From Calditrichota bacterium (GTDB lineage Bacteria > Zhuqueibacterota > Zhuqueibacteria > Zhuqueibacterales > Geothermadaptataceae): 64,000 nucleotides of DNA. The stretch spans positions 62,001-126,000 of the forward strand of contig QQUE01000012.1 in assembly GCA_008501765.1 (NCBI GenBank). The letters are read 5' to 3'. Position 1 is the first letter of the stretch. Each line of letters begins with the position of its first letter. Position numbers and translations under genes: made by a program. The notes below the pieces were generated by a model, which had not been told where the DNA came from, did no database searches, and saw only the letters and a list, made by a program, of their open reading frames with translations. Shown piece after piece: positions 1-9,591 of the stretch.

Positions 1-2112
1 CAAGCCCAATGGCGCCAACTGCGACGGACAGAATGGTATTTTCCCATCCAACATGTAATATTTATGAATGAGAATAGAGGGGCACTTGTCGATGTCTCCA
101 ATGTATTCCAAACGTGGGATAATGGTCAAAATTGGATACCGCTTTTTTCACCTCGAGATAGCATAAATCAATATCAACCAGGTTTTACAGGAGAATCACC
201 TGCGCTTGTCACAAATAACATGTGGTTATTAAGTTTGGATGGTGTTTTTGCTTGCCTAGCTGAAGACGGAACACATAAACTCATCAATTTCCGGGATCGA
301 TTAGCCAATGATTATGATGATTTTACAACTTTTGATTTCGTTGGAGACAGCCTTGTCTGGGTTGGAACACGATCTGGCATGATTCTTTTAAGTCATGATC
401 AGGCTCAGACCTGGAATGAAATGCACCAATTCGACACACGTATTAATGATATTGTATTTTTCAATGAAAATATTGGAATCGCCTTGCTCGGCGGTGGTTT
501 GGGTCCGGGGAATATTTTAACCCCGACCAAAGTGCAGATCACACATGATGGAGGTCAAACATGGCAGGAAAACTATAATCTGCAACCAATAAATTTCAGC
601 TATACAATCGTATCATATGCCGAGAACAATGCATGGATTTTAGGTCGATACAACGACACCTGGTATACAAAGAACGCAGGCCAAACCTGGCAACACGCCC
701 CCGGCCTGCCCGACTCCCTGCAACAGCGCTCCATTTTTTTCATCGATGAAAGCAACGGCTGGCTTTGCGGGGAAAATGGCGCAGTCATGCGTTCCCGCGA
801 TGGTGGCGTTTCATGGCAAAAGATCACCCGTCCTACGGCGAACGACCTTAACGAAATTTATTTCATCGATGAAAACCGGGGCTGGGTAGTGGGTAATTGG
901 GGTTTTGTGGCGGAAACAAAAGACGGCGGTGACAGTTGGCAGTGGCTCATGGATGCGCCGGGCAACATCCTTTCGGAAATCCACTTCACCGATGAAAATA
1001 GGGGCTATGCTATCGGGCACAAGATATTCATGCAGACGAAAGACGGCGGTCTCACCTGGGAATACAATTTCGATTTCTCCGGAACCGATGTGGAGTTTGC
1101 CGATAAGAACAACGGCTGGCTCATCACTTACGACGAAATCTGGGGTACACAGGATGCCGGCACAAACTGGCAAAAACAAGCGGATTACCCAAGCAAAAAT
1201 ATAGTCGATCTAAAAGTTTTGGATAAGAACACGGCCTGGTTCATGGCGCACAATGAAAATTCTGCCACGATTTTTCGCACATTGAACAGCGGTGAGAGCT
1301 GGATAAAAATGGCGGATATTCCATGGAATCTCAATGTCATCGAATTCGTTTCGTTAAACATCGGCTGGGGTGTTGGCGACAAAGGTATCATCATCAAAAC
1401 CGAAGACGGCGGCCAAAGCTGGACGAAACAATACCAGGGCCGGCAGGATATTTTCGGCGCTTTCACCGGCGTCGATTTTGTCGATGAATCCTTTGGTTGG
1501 GCGGTGAACTGGGGTGGTGAAGTTTTTTTAACTACCGACGGCGGCGCTGTATGGCGCCAGACTTTTCCCAATAACCGCTTTTACACTGAACTGATGAGTG
1601 TGCAGTTCCTCAACCGCAAAGAAGGCTGGGCGGCCGGCACTTACGGCGTCATCCTGCACAGCACAGATGGCGGCGAAACATGGGACGACTCGTACTCACA
1701 GGAACAAGGCTTCTGGTGGCGCGATATTTTCTTTCTCAATGAAAATATCGGCTGGACCTGTGGTTTGTACGGCGCCATCGATAAATTCGAGCGTAATCCG
1801 AATGGAGTTTTAGAGAGTAGTAACAAAGCAGTACTCCAGCCTGTATTGCATTCGGTACAACCTAATCCGGTCACAAGCCAAACTCGAATTACCTATAACC
1901 TACCCAAGGAAATGATGGTTGAACTGACTATTTTTGATATTCGTGGCAGGCGGGTGCAGCAGCTCTTTATCGGCCGCCAAGGCACCGGTGACCACGAACT
2001 CACCTGGAATTGTCTTGATAAAAAAGGCAATTCCATTGGTAGCGGAGTTTACCTGGTTCATCTAGTGACCGAGAATAATGTGTTTGTGCAGAAGATGATC
2101 GTTTTACATTGA
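1..2112 (+). CDS. Secreted YCF48/BNR-repeat protein with C-terminal sorting domain (5' partial)
   Basis: The reading frame is open from base 1. The residues before the first ATG (base 64) continue the same repeat pattern, so the true start lies left of the window. About ten repeats follow, each built on a hydrophobic strand, a D/NENxGW-like turn and a T-DGG-xW motif (for example FIDENRGWVVG and TKDGGDSW). This is the YCF48/sialidase-type beta-propeller pattern. The last ~85 residues look like a type IX-secretion type A sorting domain: SVQPNPVTSQTRITYNL, then IFDIRGRRVQQL, then SGVYLVHLV, ending in a KMIVLH-type strand. The inferred role is an exported or surface-attached protein of unknown ligand. 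No catalytic motif is visible. Similar C-termini occur on the proteins at 13919-15994 and 52338-53729. Confidence 0.85.
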   Translation, partial: QAQWRQLRRTEWYFPIQHVIFMNENRGALVDVSNVFQTWDNGQNWIPLFSPRDSINQYQPGFTGESPALVTNNMWLLSLDGVFACLAEDGTHKLINFRDRLANDYDDFTTFDFVGDSLVWVGTRSGMILLSHDQAQTWNEMHQFDTRINDIVFFNENIGIALLGGGLGPGNILTPTKVQITHDGGQTWQENYNLQPINFSYTIVSYAENNAWILGRYNDTWYTKNAGQTWQHAPGLPDSLQQRSIFFIDESNGWLCGENGAVMRSRDGGVSWQKITRPTANDLNEIYFIDENRGWVVGNWGFVAETKDGGDSWQWLMDAPGNILSEIHFTDENRGYAIGHKIFMQTKDGGLTWEYNFDFSGTDVEFADKNNGWLITYDEIWGTQDAGTNWQKQADYPSKNIVDLKVLDKNTAWFMAHNENSATIFRTLNSGESWIKMADIPWNLNVIEFVSLNIGWGVGDKGIIIKTEDGGQSWTKQYQGRQDIFGAFTGVDFVDESFGWAVNWGGEVFLTTDGGAVWRQTFPNNRFYTELMSVQFLNRKEGWAAGTYGVILHSTDGGETWDDSYSQEQGFWWRDIFFLNENIGWTCGLYGAIDKFERNPNGVLESSNKAVLQPVLHSVQPNPVTSQTRITYNLPKEMMVELTIFDIRGRRVQQLFIGRQGTGDHELTWNCLDKKGNSIGSGVYLVHLVTENNVFVQKMIVLH

Positions 2113-2365
2113 GACCTGCAGCAGAATCCAGGAGTTCCGGGGATAATTTCATCTATAAACCTTTTGGTGTGTGCGCTATCGCCGGATGATCAGTATCTTT
2201 CACTAAAAACAGGGATGGTATGGGGATATCATTCCTTATTTTTTCAAGGTCAACTAACCGATGTAATCTAATTGCACAATATACGCTCAATCCTTACACT
2301 CGATTAACCGATACTAAACAAAACAAATTCGCTTCCAGGATTTTATCGAATACAGAGTTTGGGAA

Positions 2366-4669
2366 ATGGAAAATCATCCGGTTTATCAATTTGAAAAATA
2401 TTCTGACAATGCCTGCAAGGCAATAGCCGAAGCCCGCAAATGGGCCAGCAAAAATAAATGCCAATTATTGAGCTCACAGTATATTCTTGCGGGTCTCCTC
2501 GAAACCGAGCCTAAATTATTACAGCATTATTTTAAAGGGCAAAAATTTCCTGTCGATGAAATTTTTGAGCATATCGATTATCGCAAATATGAGCAGGAAC
2601 CGAGCAGTAATAATCTGGAGAATGTCAGCAAAATATCGCTGCGAATTCTTTCGCGCGCCGCCGCTGAAGCGACACACTCACGTTCTTCGCGTGTCGAAAC
2701 AAGCCATATTTTGAATTCGCTCATCAAAGAGCCCAAATCTATCGGCTCTGAAATTCTGGAAGTTGTGGCACGGCGAACGGCAGTGCAGCAGCAAAAAACC
2801 AAAAAACAGCCATCACAGAAAATATATTCTTCCAATTCCCACAAAAAAGAATCAGTCCGTAAAAAAGAAAAAAAGCTCTTCAACAAATATTGTAGCGATC
2901 TGACACAGGCCGCCCGTGCCGGAAATTTGCCGCCGATGATCGGGCGTGAAAAGGAAATACAAAATCTGCTACACACCCTGGGTCGAAAAACGAAAAATAA
3001 CCCAATTCTCGTTGGTGATGCCGGTGTCGGAAAAACGGCGATAGTCGAGGGGCTGGCACAAAAAATTGTCGCCGGCGATGTCCATGAATCTTTCGCCAAC
3101 AAAACATTGTTAAGTCTCGATTTAACAAACATTATCGCCGGAACGAAATACCGCGGCGAATTCGAAGAGCGGCTCCGGGAAATCATCGACGCGGTGAAAA
3201 TTCGTGACGATATTCTGCTATTTATCGATGAAGTGCACACGATCATCGGCGTCGGCGCCTCGGAAGGTGCGCTGGATGCCGCCAATATTATGAAACCAGC
3301 CCTGGCGCGCGGCGAACTCTACTGTATCGGGGCAACAACACCGCAGGAATTTCAGCGCCATTTTACCCAGGATAAAGCACTGGCACGGCGATTTCAGCCC
3401 ATCACTGTCGATGAACCTGGCGACACAGAAGTGCGCCAAATAGCCGTTGGAATTCGCGAACATTATGAAGTTTTTCATCAAGTTTTAATCAGCGATGCCA
3501 GTATCGATTATGCCATCCATTTGGCAAATCATTATCTGCCTGAGCGTTCAATGCCGGATAAAGTGATCGACCTGCTCGATGAAGCCTGCTCACGTTCGAA
3601 GCTTGAAAATCACGCCATTTCGCCTCAACTAAACAGGGTAAAAACAGCAACACTGCAGAAAGTCATCAGCGCCTGGACAGGAATTCCGCTGCATGATTTA
3701 ACGGCAAATGAAAAACAGTCGCTTCTGCACTTGGAAACCAAATTGAACCGCGAAATTTTCGGGCAAGAGCAGGCGATCGTTGAAATAGCAAAAGTCATTC
3801 GGCGGCGGCGAACTGGTGTAACATTGCCGCAGAAACCTGTAGGTGTTTTCCTTTTTATCGGGCCAACCGGTGTCGGGAAAACAGCGCTGGCGCAGGCATT
3901 GGCCAGCCACGTTATGGGTTCGAGTTCATCGCTTATCCGGCTGGATATGACTGAATTCAAAGAAGCGCACAGCGTTTCTAAAATTATTGGCGCACCCCCC
4001 GGCTATGTCGGATTTCAGCAGTCGTCATATCTGGCGGAAAAAGTTCGTAAACAGCCCCACTCCATCATCCTTTTCGATGAGATCGAAAAAGCGCACAACG
4101 ATGTTTATAATTTGTTGCTACAAATTTTCGATGATGGGCACCTGCGAGATGCCATTGGCGAAGAAATAAATTTTAGACATGCGCTGATAATTATGACCTC
4201 AAATATCAAAACGCATGGTGAAAGCGCAAATATGGGTTTTGGCTATTCGAAAGTCGGCGGAGACGACAAGCAGCCAATAAAAGTACCCACAACTGTTAGC
4301 CAAATTTTCTCAGCAGAGTTTATTAACAGGTTGGATAATATAATTCAATTCCAGCCGCTTTCGGCCGCAGTTTTACAAAAAATTTTCAACAAAATGATCT
4401 GGCAATTGAACAGAGAATTGGAACAAAAAAAGCTATCTGTTAAAATATCTGCAGGGGTAAAAAATAAATTGGTCGGCATTGCGCAACAGGAAAAAAAATA
4501 TGGCGCTCGTCCGTTGCGGCGTTTAATTGCTGAGTTTATCGAGGATGATTTGTCGATGCATTTGCTTTCAAACAAATTTAGAGCCGGATCCAAAATCAGT
4601 TTTGTACTTGGAAAAAATGGGGATATAGTTAGCAGAATTTCTGAGGAGAAAACAGCGCAGATTTCGTAG
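2366..4669 (+). CDS. clpA: ClpA-type ATP-dependent Clp protease ATP-binding subunit
   Basis: This 767-residue double-AAA+ unfoldase should feed substrates to the ClpP peptidase. A Clp N-domain comes first (to ~residue 145), then a Lys-rich linker. The D1 module has Walker A GDAGVGKT, pore loop GTKYRGEFEERL and Walker B LLFIDEVHT. The D2 module has Walker A GPTGVGKT, pore loop GAPPGYVGF and Walker B ILFDEIEKAH. There is no long coiled-coil middle domain between D1 and D2, so it is ClpA-like rather than ClpB, and shorter than usual ClpC. An MGF tripeptide after the D2 sensor strand sits where ClpA has IGL and ClpC has VGF, the ClpP-docking loop. No clpP or clpS is in this window. The start was chosen because the Clp_N homology begins at once. 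The ribosome-binding site is weak. Confidence 0.9.
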   Translation: MENHPVYQFEKYSDNACKAIAEARKWASKNKCQLLSSQYILAGLLETEPKLLQHYFKGQKFPVDEIFEHIDYRKYEQEPSSNNLENVSKISLRILSRAAAEATHSRSSRVETSHILNSLIKEPKSIGSEILEVVARRTAVQQQKTKKQPSQKIYSSNSHKKESVRKKEKKLFNKYCSDLTQAARAGNLPPMIGREKEIQNLLHTLGRKTKNNPILVGDAGVGKTAIVEGLAQKIVAGDVHESFANKTLLSLDLTNIIAGTKYRGEFEERLREIIDAVKIRDDILLFIDEVHTIIGVGASEGALDAANIMKPALARGELYCIGATTPQEFQRHFTQDKALARRFQPITVDEPGDTEVRQIAVGIREHYEVFHQVLISDASIDYAIHLANHYLPERSMPDKVIDLLDEACSRSKLENHAISPQLNRVKTATLQKVISAWTGIPLHDLTANEKQSLLHLETKLNREIFGQEQAIVEIAKVIRRRRTGVTLPQKPVGVFLFIGPTGVGKTALAQALASHVMGSSSSLIRLDMTEFKEAHSVSKIIGAPPGYVGFQQSSYLAEKVRKQPHSIILFDEIEKAHNDVYNLLLQIFDDGHLRDAIGEEINFRHALIIMTSNIKTHGESANMGFGYSKVGGDDKQPIKVPTTVSQIFSAEFINRLDNIIQFQPLSAAVLQKIFNKMIWQLNRELEQKKLSVKISAGVKNKLVGIAQQEKKYGARPLRRLIAEFIEDDLSMHLLSNKFRAGSKISFVLGKNGDIVSRISEEKTAQIS

Positions 4670-4710
4670 ATTGCACATCATTTTTTACACTTTAACCTTA
4701 AAATTGAACA

Positions 4711-4739
4711 AAAAAAAGGCGATGCTGAAGCATCGCCTT
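4711..4739 (-). terminator. Rho-independent terminator of the small gene at 4748-4903
   Basis: A 10-bp perfect stem (AAGGCGATGC at 4716-4725, GCATCGCCTT at 4730-4739) has a TGAA loop. It is followed on the minus strand by a run of T from the A-tract at 4711-4717. The U-tract lies only on the minus-strand side. It therefore ends transcription of the small minus-strand gene beside it, not of the clpA-type gene. Confidence 0.85.
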
Positions 4740-4747
4740 AGTCAACT

Positions 4748-4903
4748 TTATTTTCCGCTTGAGCAGCAGGAAGTCGCTTCCATACTGCAATCTTCTACCG
4801 GTACACAGTCCGCTTCTTTTGGTGAATTATCACGCATGGCAAATGCAAAACTGGCTGCGGCAATAACCAGAACGCCAACGACTGCAATTACTTTTTGTTT
4901 CAT
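4748..4903 (-). CDS. Small Cys-rich exported protein (51 aa), unknown function
   Basis: The start is an ATG at 4901-4903 with GGAG about 9 bases upstream, and the stop is at 4748-4750. A terminator lies immediately downstream. The product begins with MKQK and a hydrophobic stretch ending in AAASFAFA, which reads as a Sec signal peptide. A mature part of about 28 residues follows, with four cysteines (DCVPVEDC and a CC pair near the C-terminus) and several acidic residues. Ribosome-binding site, signal peptide and own terminator together make it a credible gene despite its size. The function is unknown. The cysteines could bind a metal or form disulfides. It lies 150 bases downstream of the secreted M14 peptidase on the same strand, with its own upstream gap. 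Confidence 0.7.
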   Translation of the reverse strand: MKQKVIAVVGVLVIAAASFAFAMRDNSPKEADCVPVEDCSMEATSCCSSGK

Positions 4904-5055
4904 TTAACAGGCTCCATCGATTATGTAATACAATTTGGTTTTCTGCTCAAGGTTGCACTCTTTTTTGTGCATTTGTACTTTCTAAATATAGTATATCAAA
5001 ATAAAATTTCAATATAAAAAATATAATTTTTTTTGTAATAATAATTAAAACTAAT

Positions 5056-7671
5056 TTATCGAATAATCGGCGCAAAAAACAAACTATTGAGAAAAAGCTT
5101 ATTTGTGCCATACCAGAATCCACGAAAATTTGGATTATCGGCAAATAAAATTATTTGCCCGCTGCCATGTTTTTCAGCAACGACGACCGCAGTATTTTGC
5201 AAAAGATCGAGATTCGTTTTTGAAATATAACCACTCTGCAGCGGATTTTCAGCATAAACCACAGGTGTAGCATAGGGACTTTTAGCCGCGTTCATAAACA
5301 TGGTTCCACGACGAAAAACACTCATTTCATCAAAAGTGTAGCCATAACATAACGGGTGTGATAAATCCAGTTTCACGGCACAAATCGCACCGCCAATCGT
5401 ACGGGCGCCCCGGTCGTAAGATTTAAGACGATAGGCCCGGCGATTGTCCGTTTCGTTTTTACCGGTAAGCTCCGGTTTTTTCGTCTGTGTTGAAGCCAGG
5501 TTGCTTTGAATCGCCCAGCTCGCGGCGCCGCGGATCGCTACCAGTGTATTGCCTTCGTCCACCCAATCATCGATTTTTCTAACGGCGAACGAGTCGAGAA
5601 TTGAGTAAAATCCGTTGGCCAAAATCAAAGTATTGTATTTAAACAATTTGATTTGAGAAAACTGATCGATATCCACTAAAGTCACCGGCAAATCAAAACG
5701 AGCGTCCAGCAAATGCCAAATTTCTCCGGCACCAAAGCTCGAAATTCCCGGACCGACGAGCAATAGAATTTTCGGCTCACGCACAGCTTTCAAACTCGGA
5801 CTGCCCATATCGATGCCATTCTGTGAGAGCCCGGAACTCAACGGAAAAATAGTAATCCCGGATTCTTTCGCCAGGTCGGCCAACACATTTCTGACTTTCT
5901 CGGCGGGCACGGATTGCAATCCCACAGGAATGACGATCGCCCCGTAATCAAATTTTTTCAGCGTATCTCCGACCTGTGATTCAAAAGTTTGCGTCGCCAC
6001 ACGCACCTTCAAATCCGCCTGCATCAAGGCATTGAGCAATTTAGGACTGTAATAATCGTTCCACTCAAATGCATAAGCAAAATTGTTTGTTTCACTGCCG
6101 GCCACCATTCCTTGCGGAAAAGTCAGATTTTTTAATTTATCCCCTTTAATAGATTTAAATTTTGAATTTGAATGCACTTCTTCGTGGGGAATATTGAAAG
6201 CCAATGGCATCGTCCAGGCAGAAACATCGTAAAACAGGCTGTCGCGAAAAGTTGTATTTCGCTGGAAAATCGCAGAAACGACGTGATATTGTGGTTGTTC
6301 CGTGGGCACCAGATAGGCAGAGCCCGGTTGAAACTCAAACGCGCCAATGCGAACATCCTTTTTAACTTGATAGACTTCAATTTCATGCCGCATCAGCATT
6401 TCAAGAAAATGATAATTGAGCGCGGGATCACTGCGGGCGCCAAAAATATGGGCGCTGGCCTGGTCTTTTTTGCCCAGCTCACGGGCGTTAATGTAAAACT
6501 GCCGCATGTGCTGCAACATGTCCACACGCATCGCTTTTGCAGCCTGCAAAGAAGAGAGTGAAACCGTAAACTGATTGCGGATCGTTGCCGGAAAGGACAA
6601 CAGGCCGTTATCGCTTTCCTGCACATGACCGCGGGAACTGGCTTGTTCGAAAAGCACACCAACGGCGCCGTTTATATCCGGATATGTGGAGCCTTTGCCG
6701 AAATAAAAATCATCAAAATTTTGCCGGGTATAATAAAGGGTGCCGATTTTATCGAGAGCGCGGGCGTGGAATTCCGCCATTTTTCCGGTAAGCTCGTAAG
6801 TTTCTGCCGGAATAAGAGGATGCGTGCGGGACGGGACGCCGGGCTGAAAAAACAATGTAGAGTTTGTACCCATTTCATGGTGATCGGTAAGAATATTTGG
6901 CGCCCATTCGTGGAAAATTTTGAGCCGGTTTTTGCTTTCAGGTTGCTGCACCGGCAGCCAGTCGCGGTTTAAATCAAACCAATAGTGGTTGGTTCTGCCA
7001 CGGGGCCAGCCTTCCCTGTGTTCACGGCTGTATTTATCGGCAACAGGATTTTTACTGCGGTGCATATTGACCCAATGCGCAAACCGGCTCAGCCCATCGG
7101 GATTGAGGCATGGCTCCAGTAAAATTATATTTTCCCGTAAAAGTTGGTCGATCTCCTTCCCTTCTGCCGCAGCCAAATGATAGGCAACCAGCAGAGCCGC
7201 ATTGCTGCCGCTGGGCTCATTCCCATGGACGCTGTACCCTAACCAAACCACGCCCGGCATTTTGTCAAAATCATACTCCCTGGCTTTATCTCCGGAAAGC
7301 AAGGATTTATGTTCTTTTTGCAACCGTTTGAGTTTGCCATGATTTCGCGGGGCGGTAATGGTTAAAATTATCTGTGAGCGCAATTCATGGGTTTTGCCGT
7401 ATTCCTGTAGCGTGATTCGATCGGATGCCGCAGCCAAGTTTTGCAAATAACCCACCAATTGGTCATGACGCACATGCCATTCTCCAACTTCAAAACCAAG
7501 AAAAGATTTGGGTGTGGGAATATTTTTATTGTACACTTGATCTGGTGGCAGGTATGTATCGAGAGTTACGTGCGCGAAAGCAGAATTTACTGAAAATAAC
7601 AGACTGAATAAAAGCAGCCTGTTTTTTGGCGATGTATTAAAGTGAAGTATCCGCAAATTATTGCCTTTCAT
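5056..7671 (-). CDS. Secreted M14-family zinc carboxypeptidase-like protein
   Basis: This 871-residue protein starts with a signal peptide (Arg/Lys region, then LLLFSLLFSVNSAFA). The M14 catalytic domain follows. The zinc ligands are His149 and Glu152 in HGNEPSG and a His of LTDHHEMG near residue 265. NPDGLSRF gives the substrate-binding Asn/Asp region, and the FEQASSRG stretch (~residue 348) is a good candidate for the catalytic Glu. The C-terminal ~400 residues are not peptidase. They contain a Rossmann-like or glutamine-amidotransferase-like stretch (LLLVGPGISSFGAGE, TLILANGFYS), as in other large FCB-group M14 proteins. The enzyme is expected in the periplasm or outside the cell, removing C-terminal residues from peptides. 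It is flanked by gaps and appears monocistronic. Confidence 0.88.
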   Translation of the reverse strand: MKGNNLRILHFNTSPKNRLLLFSLLFSVNSAFAHVTLDTYLPPDQVYNKNIPTPKSFLGFEVGEWHVRHDQLVGYLQNLAAASDRITLQEYGKTHELRSQIILTITAPRNHGKLKRLQKEHKSLLSGDKAREYDFDKMPGVVWLGYSVHGNEPSGSNAALLVAYHLAAAEGKEIDQLLRENIILLEPCLNPDGLSRFAHWVNMHRSKNPVADKYSREHREGWPRGRTNHYWFDLNRDWLPVQQPESKNRLKIFHEWAPNILTDHHEMGTNSTLFFQPGVPSRTHPLIPAETYELTGKMAEFHARALDKIGTLYYTRQNFDDFYFGKGSTYPDINGAVGVLFEQASSRGHVQESDNGLLSFPATIRNQFTVSLSSLQAAKAMRVDMLQHMRQFYINARELGKKDQASAHIFGARSDPALNYHFLEMLMRHEIEVYQVKKDVRIGAFEFQPGSAYLVPTEQPQYHVVSAIFQRNTTFRDSLFYDVSAWTMPLAFNIPHEEVHSNSKFKSIKGDKLKNLTFPQGMVAGSETNNFAYAFEWNDYYSPKLLNALMQADLKVRVATQTFESQVGDTLKKFDYGAIVIPVGLQSVPAEKVRNVLADLAKESGITIFPLSSGLSQNGIDMGSPSLKAVREPKILLLVGPGISSFGAGEIWHLLDARFDLPVTLVDIDQFSQIKLFKYNTLILANGFYSILDSFAVRKIDDWVDEGNTLVAIRGAASWAIQSNLASTQTKKPELTGKNETDNRRAYRLKSYDRGARTIGGAICAVKLDLSHPLCYGYTFDEMSVFRRGTMFMNAAKSPYATPVVYAENPLQSGYISKTNLDLLQNTAVVVAEKHGSGQIILFADNPNFRGFWYGTNKLFLNSLFFAPIIR

Positions 7672-8294
7672 GACGAGTCAATTTGAAAAGAGAGGGTCTC
7701 AGATTATTTTTCTATCCGCGAGATTATAAAAATATCGGCGGGATCGTAGGTGCTTCCAATAATATGTATGTCATTTAATTGGCAAATATCGACGGACAAC
7801 ACAAAAAAGAAAAATTGAAAGTGTGCCCAAAATGCGTGATTTTCACAAAATCATTATATTTCTCGTTGCCAGTTGAAAGAGCAAATACATGTTGAGATAC
7901 AACAGAATATCGATTAAATAGTGTCCATCCGGAAATGTCCCTTTTTTGTCCTTCCGGGTTCGATGATTTTTATCGAATCCCGGAATCTCATACTGAGGTA
8001 GGCTCAAGGAGATTCCGGTACGCCAAAAAGAGGGCGACCGGAATGACACAACCCGGGAATCACGGATGGACTCTAAATAACCAGGAATGAAACTCGTGAA
8101 CATAACTTGATAACTGGGTCTGATAAAAAATAAATTTGGATAAAAACCGATTTTAGAATATAGTCTGCAGGCGTCTCGCCGAAGACGACGCTCGTTACGC
8201 TCGGTGAAACGCATCCGCTCTATTGATTTTCGTTTGTCAAAAAATGCTATATCTTAGATCGAGCTCACGTTTTATTAGCCATATTTCTCAGAAA
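7672..8294. other. Intergenic gap with degenerate inverted repeats
   Basis: No gene is convincing in these 623 bases. A minus-strand reading frame at 7843-8214 has Arg-rich, low-complexity content and overlaps repeat-like DNA. Two repeat-like segments are visible. One at about 7975-8047 contains GGAATCTC, GGAGATTCCGG and a terminal GGAATGACAC. The other is a hairpin at 8163-8222. Confidence 0.6.
8163..8222. repeat. Degenerate hairpin repeat (GGCGTCTCGCCGA family)
   Basis: The left arm contains GGCGTCTCGCCGA and the right arm TCGGTGAAACGCATCCGC. They pair imperfectly across a short loop. The left-arm core GGCGTCTCGCCGA is shared exactly with the cleaner hairpin at 27715-27766, and both elements lie next to a GTCTAT/ATAGTCT flank. 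This suggests two members of one dispersed family. Confidence 0.5.
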
Positions 8295-9353
8295 TTAAAG
8301 ATACCTTTTTTGCTCCATTCTTTCCCAAATTTTCATAATTGTTCCGCTGGCGGCTTGTTCGAGTCCGTGGACAATTTTTTCCCGCACCGATTCCCGTGCT
8401 TTGTATTCGATTTCATAAACATCGGCAGTTTTACACGAATTGAGAAGGTAATCATCGCTGGTCTGTGTGCCGTCGATGAGGCCGAGTTCCAGGGCCCGCG
8501 TACCGTGCCAATATTCACCTGTGGCCACATTTTCAATTTGCACTTTCGGTCGGTGCTCACGAATAAAATCTTTGAAAAGCAGATGAATATCTTCCAGTTG
8601 ATCGACCATTTTTTCACGTGCTTCTTTGGTGTTTTGCCCGAAAACCGTGAGTGTGCGCTTGTACTCGCCCGCCGTAATCTGCTCATAATCGATATCGAGT
8701 TTTTTAAGCAAGCGGTTAAAATTTGGCATTTCTGCGAGCACCCCGATGCTGCCGATAATTGCGAAAGGGGCGGCAATCAATTTATCTGCGACACAGGCCA
8801 TCATGTATCCGCCACTTGCAGCAATCTTATCAACCAAAATTGTAAGTTTGACTTTTTTCGAGCGCAGCCGTTTGAGCTGTGAAGCTGCGAGGCCGTAATC
8901 GTGCACGACGCCGCCGCCACTTTCGAGCCGAACGACTACCTCATCATTTTTTTGCACAACAGGCAGAAGCGCAGAAATTTCTTCACGCAAGGCATGCACA
9001 CTGCTGGCCCAGACATCGCCCTTGAAATTGAGCACGAATACACGCCTTTTTCCCCGTTTTTTCTTTTCGAGATTTTTAGCTTTTAATTTATCTTCCTTCT
9101 TTTCCTGCTTGTTATGCTTCTTTTTTTCTTTGAATGCTTTTTTTCTTTCCGCCGGCGACAGCAGCTCGTCTTGCAGGACATCCCGCAACTCATCAAAATG
9201 CTTATTTAATTTCCAGACATTTAATTGTTCAGTTTCGCTGCGTCTTCCGCGTCGAATTGCGGTAACAGCACCGCTTGCCATCAAAACAAAAGCGATGAGC
9301 ACAGTGGCTGTTTTTAGTAAAAACATGCCATATTCAGACAAAAAATCCAGCAT
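8295..9353 (-). CDS. sohB: SohB-like inner-membrane serine peptidase (S49, SppA family)
   Basis: The product has 352 residues. A transmembrane helix lies at ~10-30, then a very basic Lys-rich segment (~70-105), then the S49 peptidase fold. VLNFKGDV opens the fold. LESGGGVVHDYG is the conserved Gly-rich turn. IAASGGYMMAC carries the nucleophile Ser. The following GSIGVLAEMPNF and the Lys of the EYKRTLT segment fit the Ser-Lys dyad. The N-terminal layout matches the SohB subgroup (peptidase S49 N-terminal domain) rather than full-length SppA. It probably degrades membrane or signal-peptide remnants, with the active domain in the periplasm. A ribosome-binding site, AAAGG, precedes the ATG. Confidence 0.88.
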   Translation of the reverse strand: MLDFLSEYGMFLLKTATVLIAFVLMASGAVTAIRRGRRSETEQLNVWKLNKHFDELRDVLQDELLSPAERKKAFKEKKKHNKQEKKEDKLKAKNLEKKKRGKRRVFVLNFKGDVWASSVHALREEISALLPVVQKNDEVVVRLESGGGVVHDYGLAASQLKRLRSKKVKLTILVDKIAASGGYMMACVADKLIAAPFAIIGSIGVLAEMPNFNRLLKKLDIDYEQITAGEYKRTLTVFGQNTKEAREKMVDQLEDIHLLFKDFIREHRPKVQIENVATGEYWHGTRALELGLIDGTQTSDDYLLNSCKTADVYEIEYKARESVREKIVHGLEQAASGTIMKIWERMEQKRYL

Positions 9354-9512
9354 AATTAACCTTTATATAATTAAAATTGTGATCGAGGTTTTTGCAAATA
9401 GATAAAAAAATCTGCACTTAAAAATGAAAAATTGAATAGGCATAAAATGTAAAAAGATAATACAGAGTCAAGTTGTTTTTATTAACCGTGGAGAAAGTTG
9501 CCCCAAATCCAA

Positions 9513-9547
9513 CAAAAAAACGCCCGATAGATACGCATCAGGCGTTT
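9513..9547 (-). terminator. Terminator downstream of the ybjQ-like gene
   Basis: Stem AAACGCCCGAT (9518-9528) pairs with ATCAGGCGTTT (9537-9547) with one G-T mismatch and an 8-base loop. The A-tract at 9514-9520 gives a U-run on the minus-strand transcript. It ends the sigma/anti-sigma/YbjQ operon. Confidence 0.75.
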
Positions 9548-9591
9548 ATATTTCCGGATAAAATTGTTAAAAAGTGATAATGCCGCGAAAC

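Noticed and set aside
2578-3285. 235-codon minus-strand frame inside the clpA-type gene
   Set aside because: Ser/Arg-rich shadow. The plus strand carries the intact AAA+ motifs.
7843-8214. 123-codon minus-strand frame in the gap
   Set aside because: It reads through two repeat-like segments, has no ribosome-binding site and shows a composition unlike a protein.
8223-8882. Long plus-strand frame (219 codons)
   Set aside because: It lies almost wholly opposite the SohB-like gene, which has clear catalytic motifs. The frame has no domain or ribosome-binding site.
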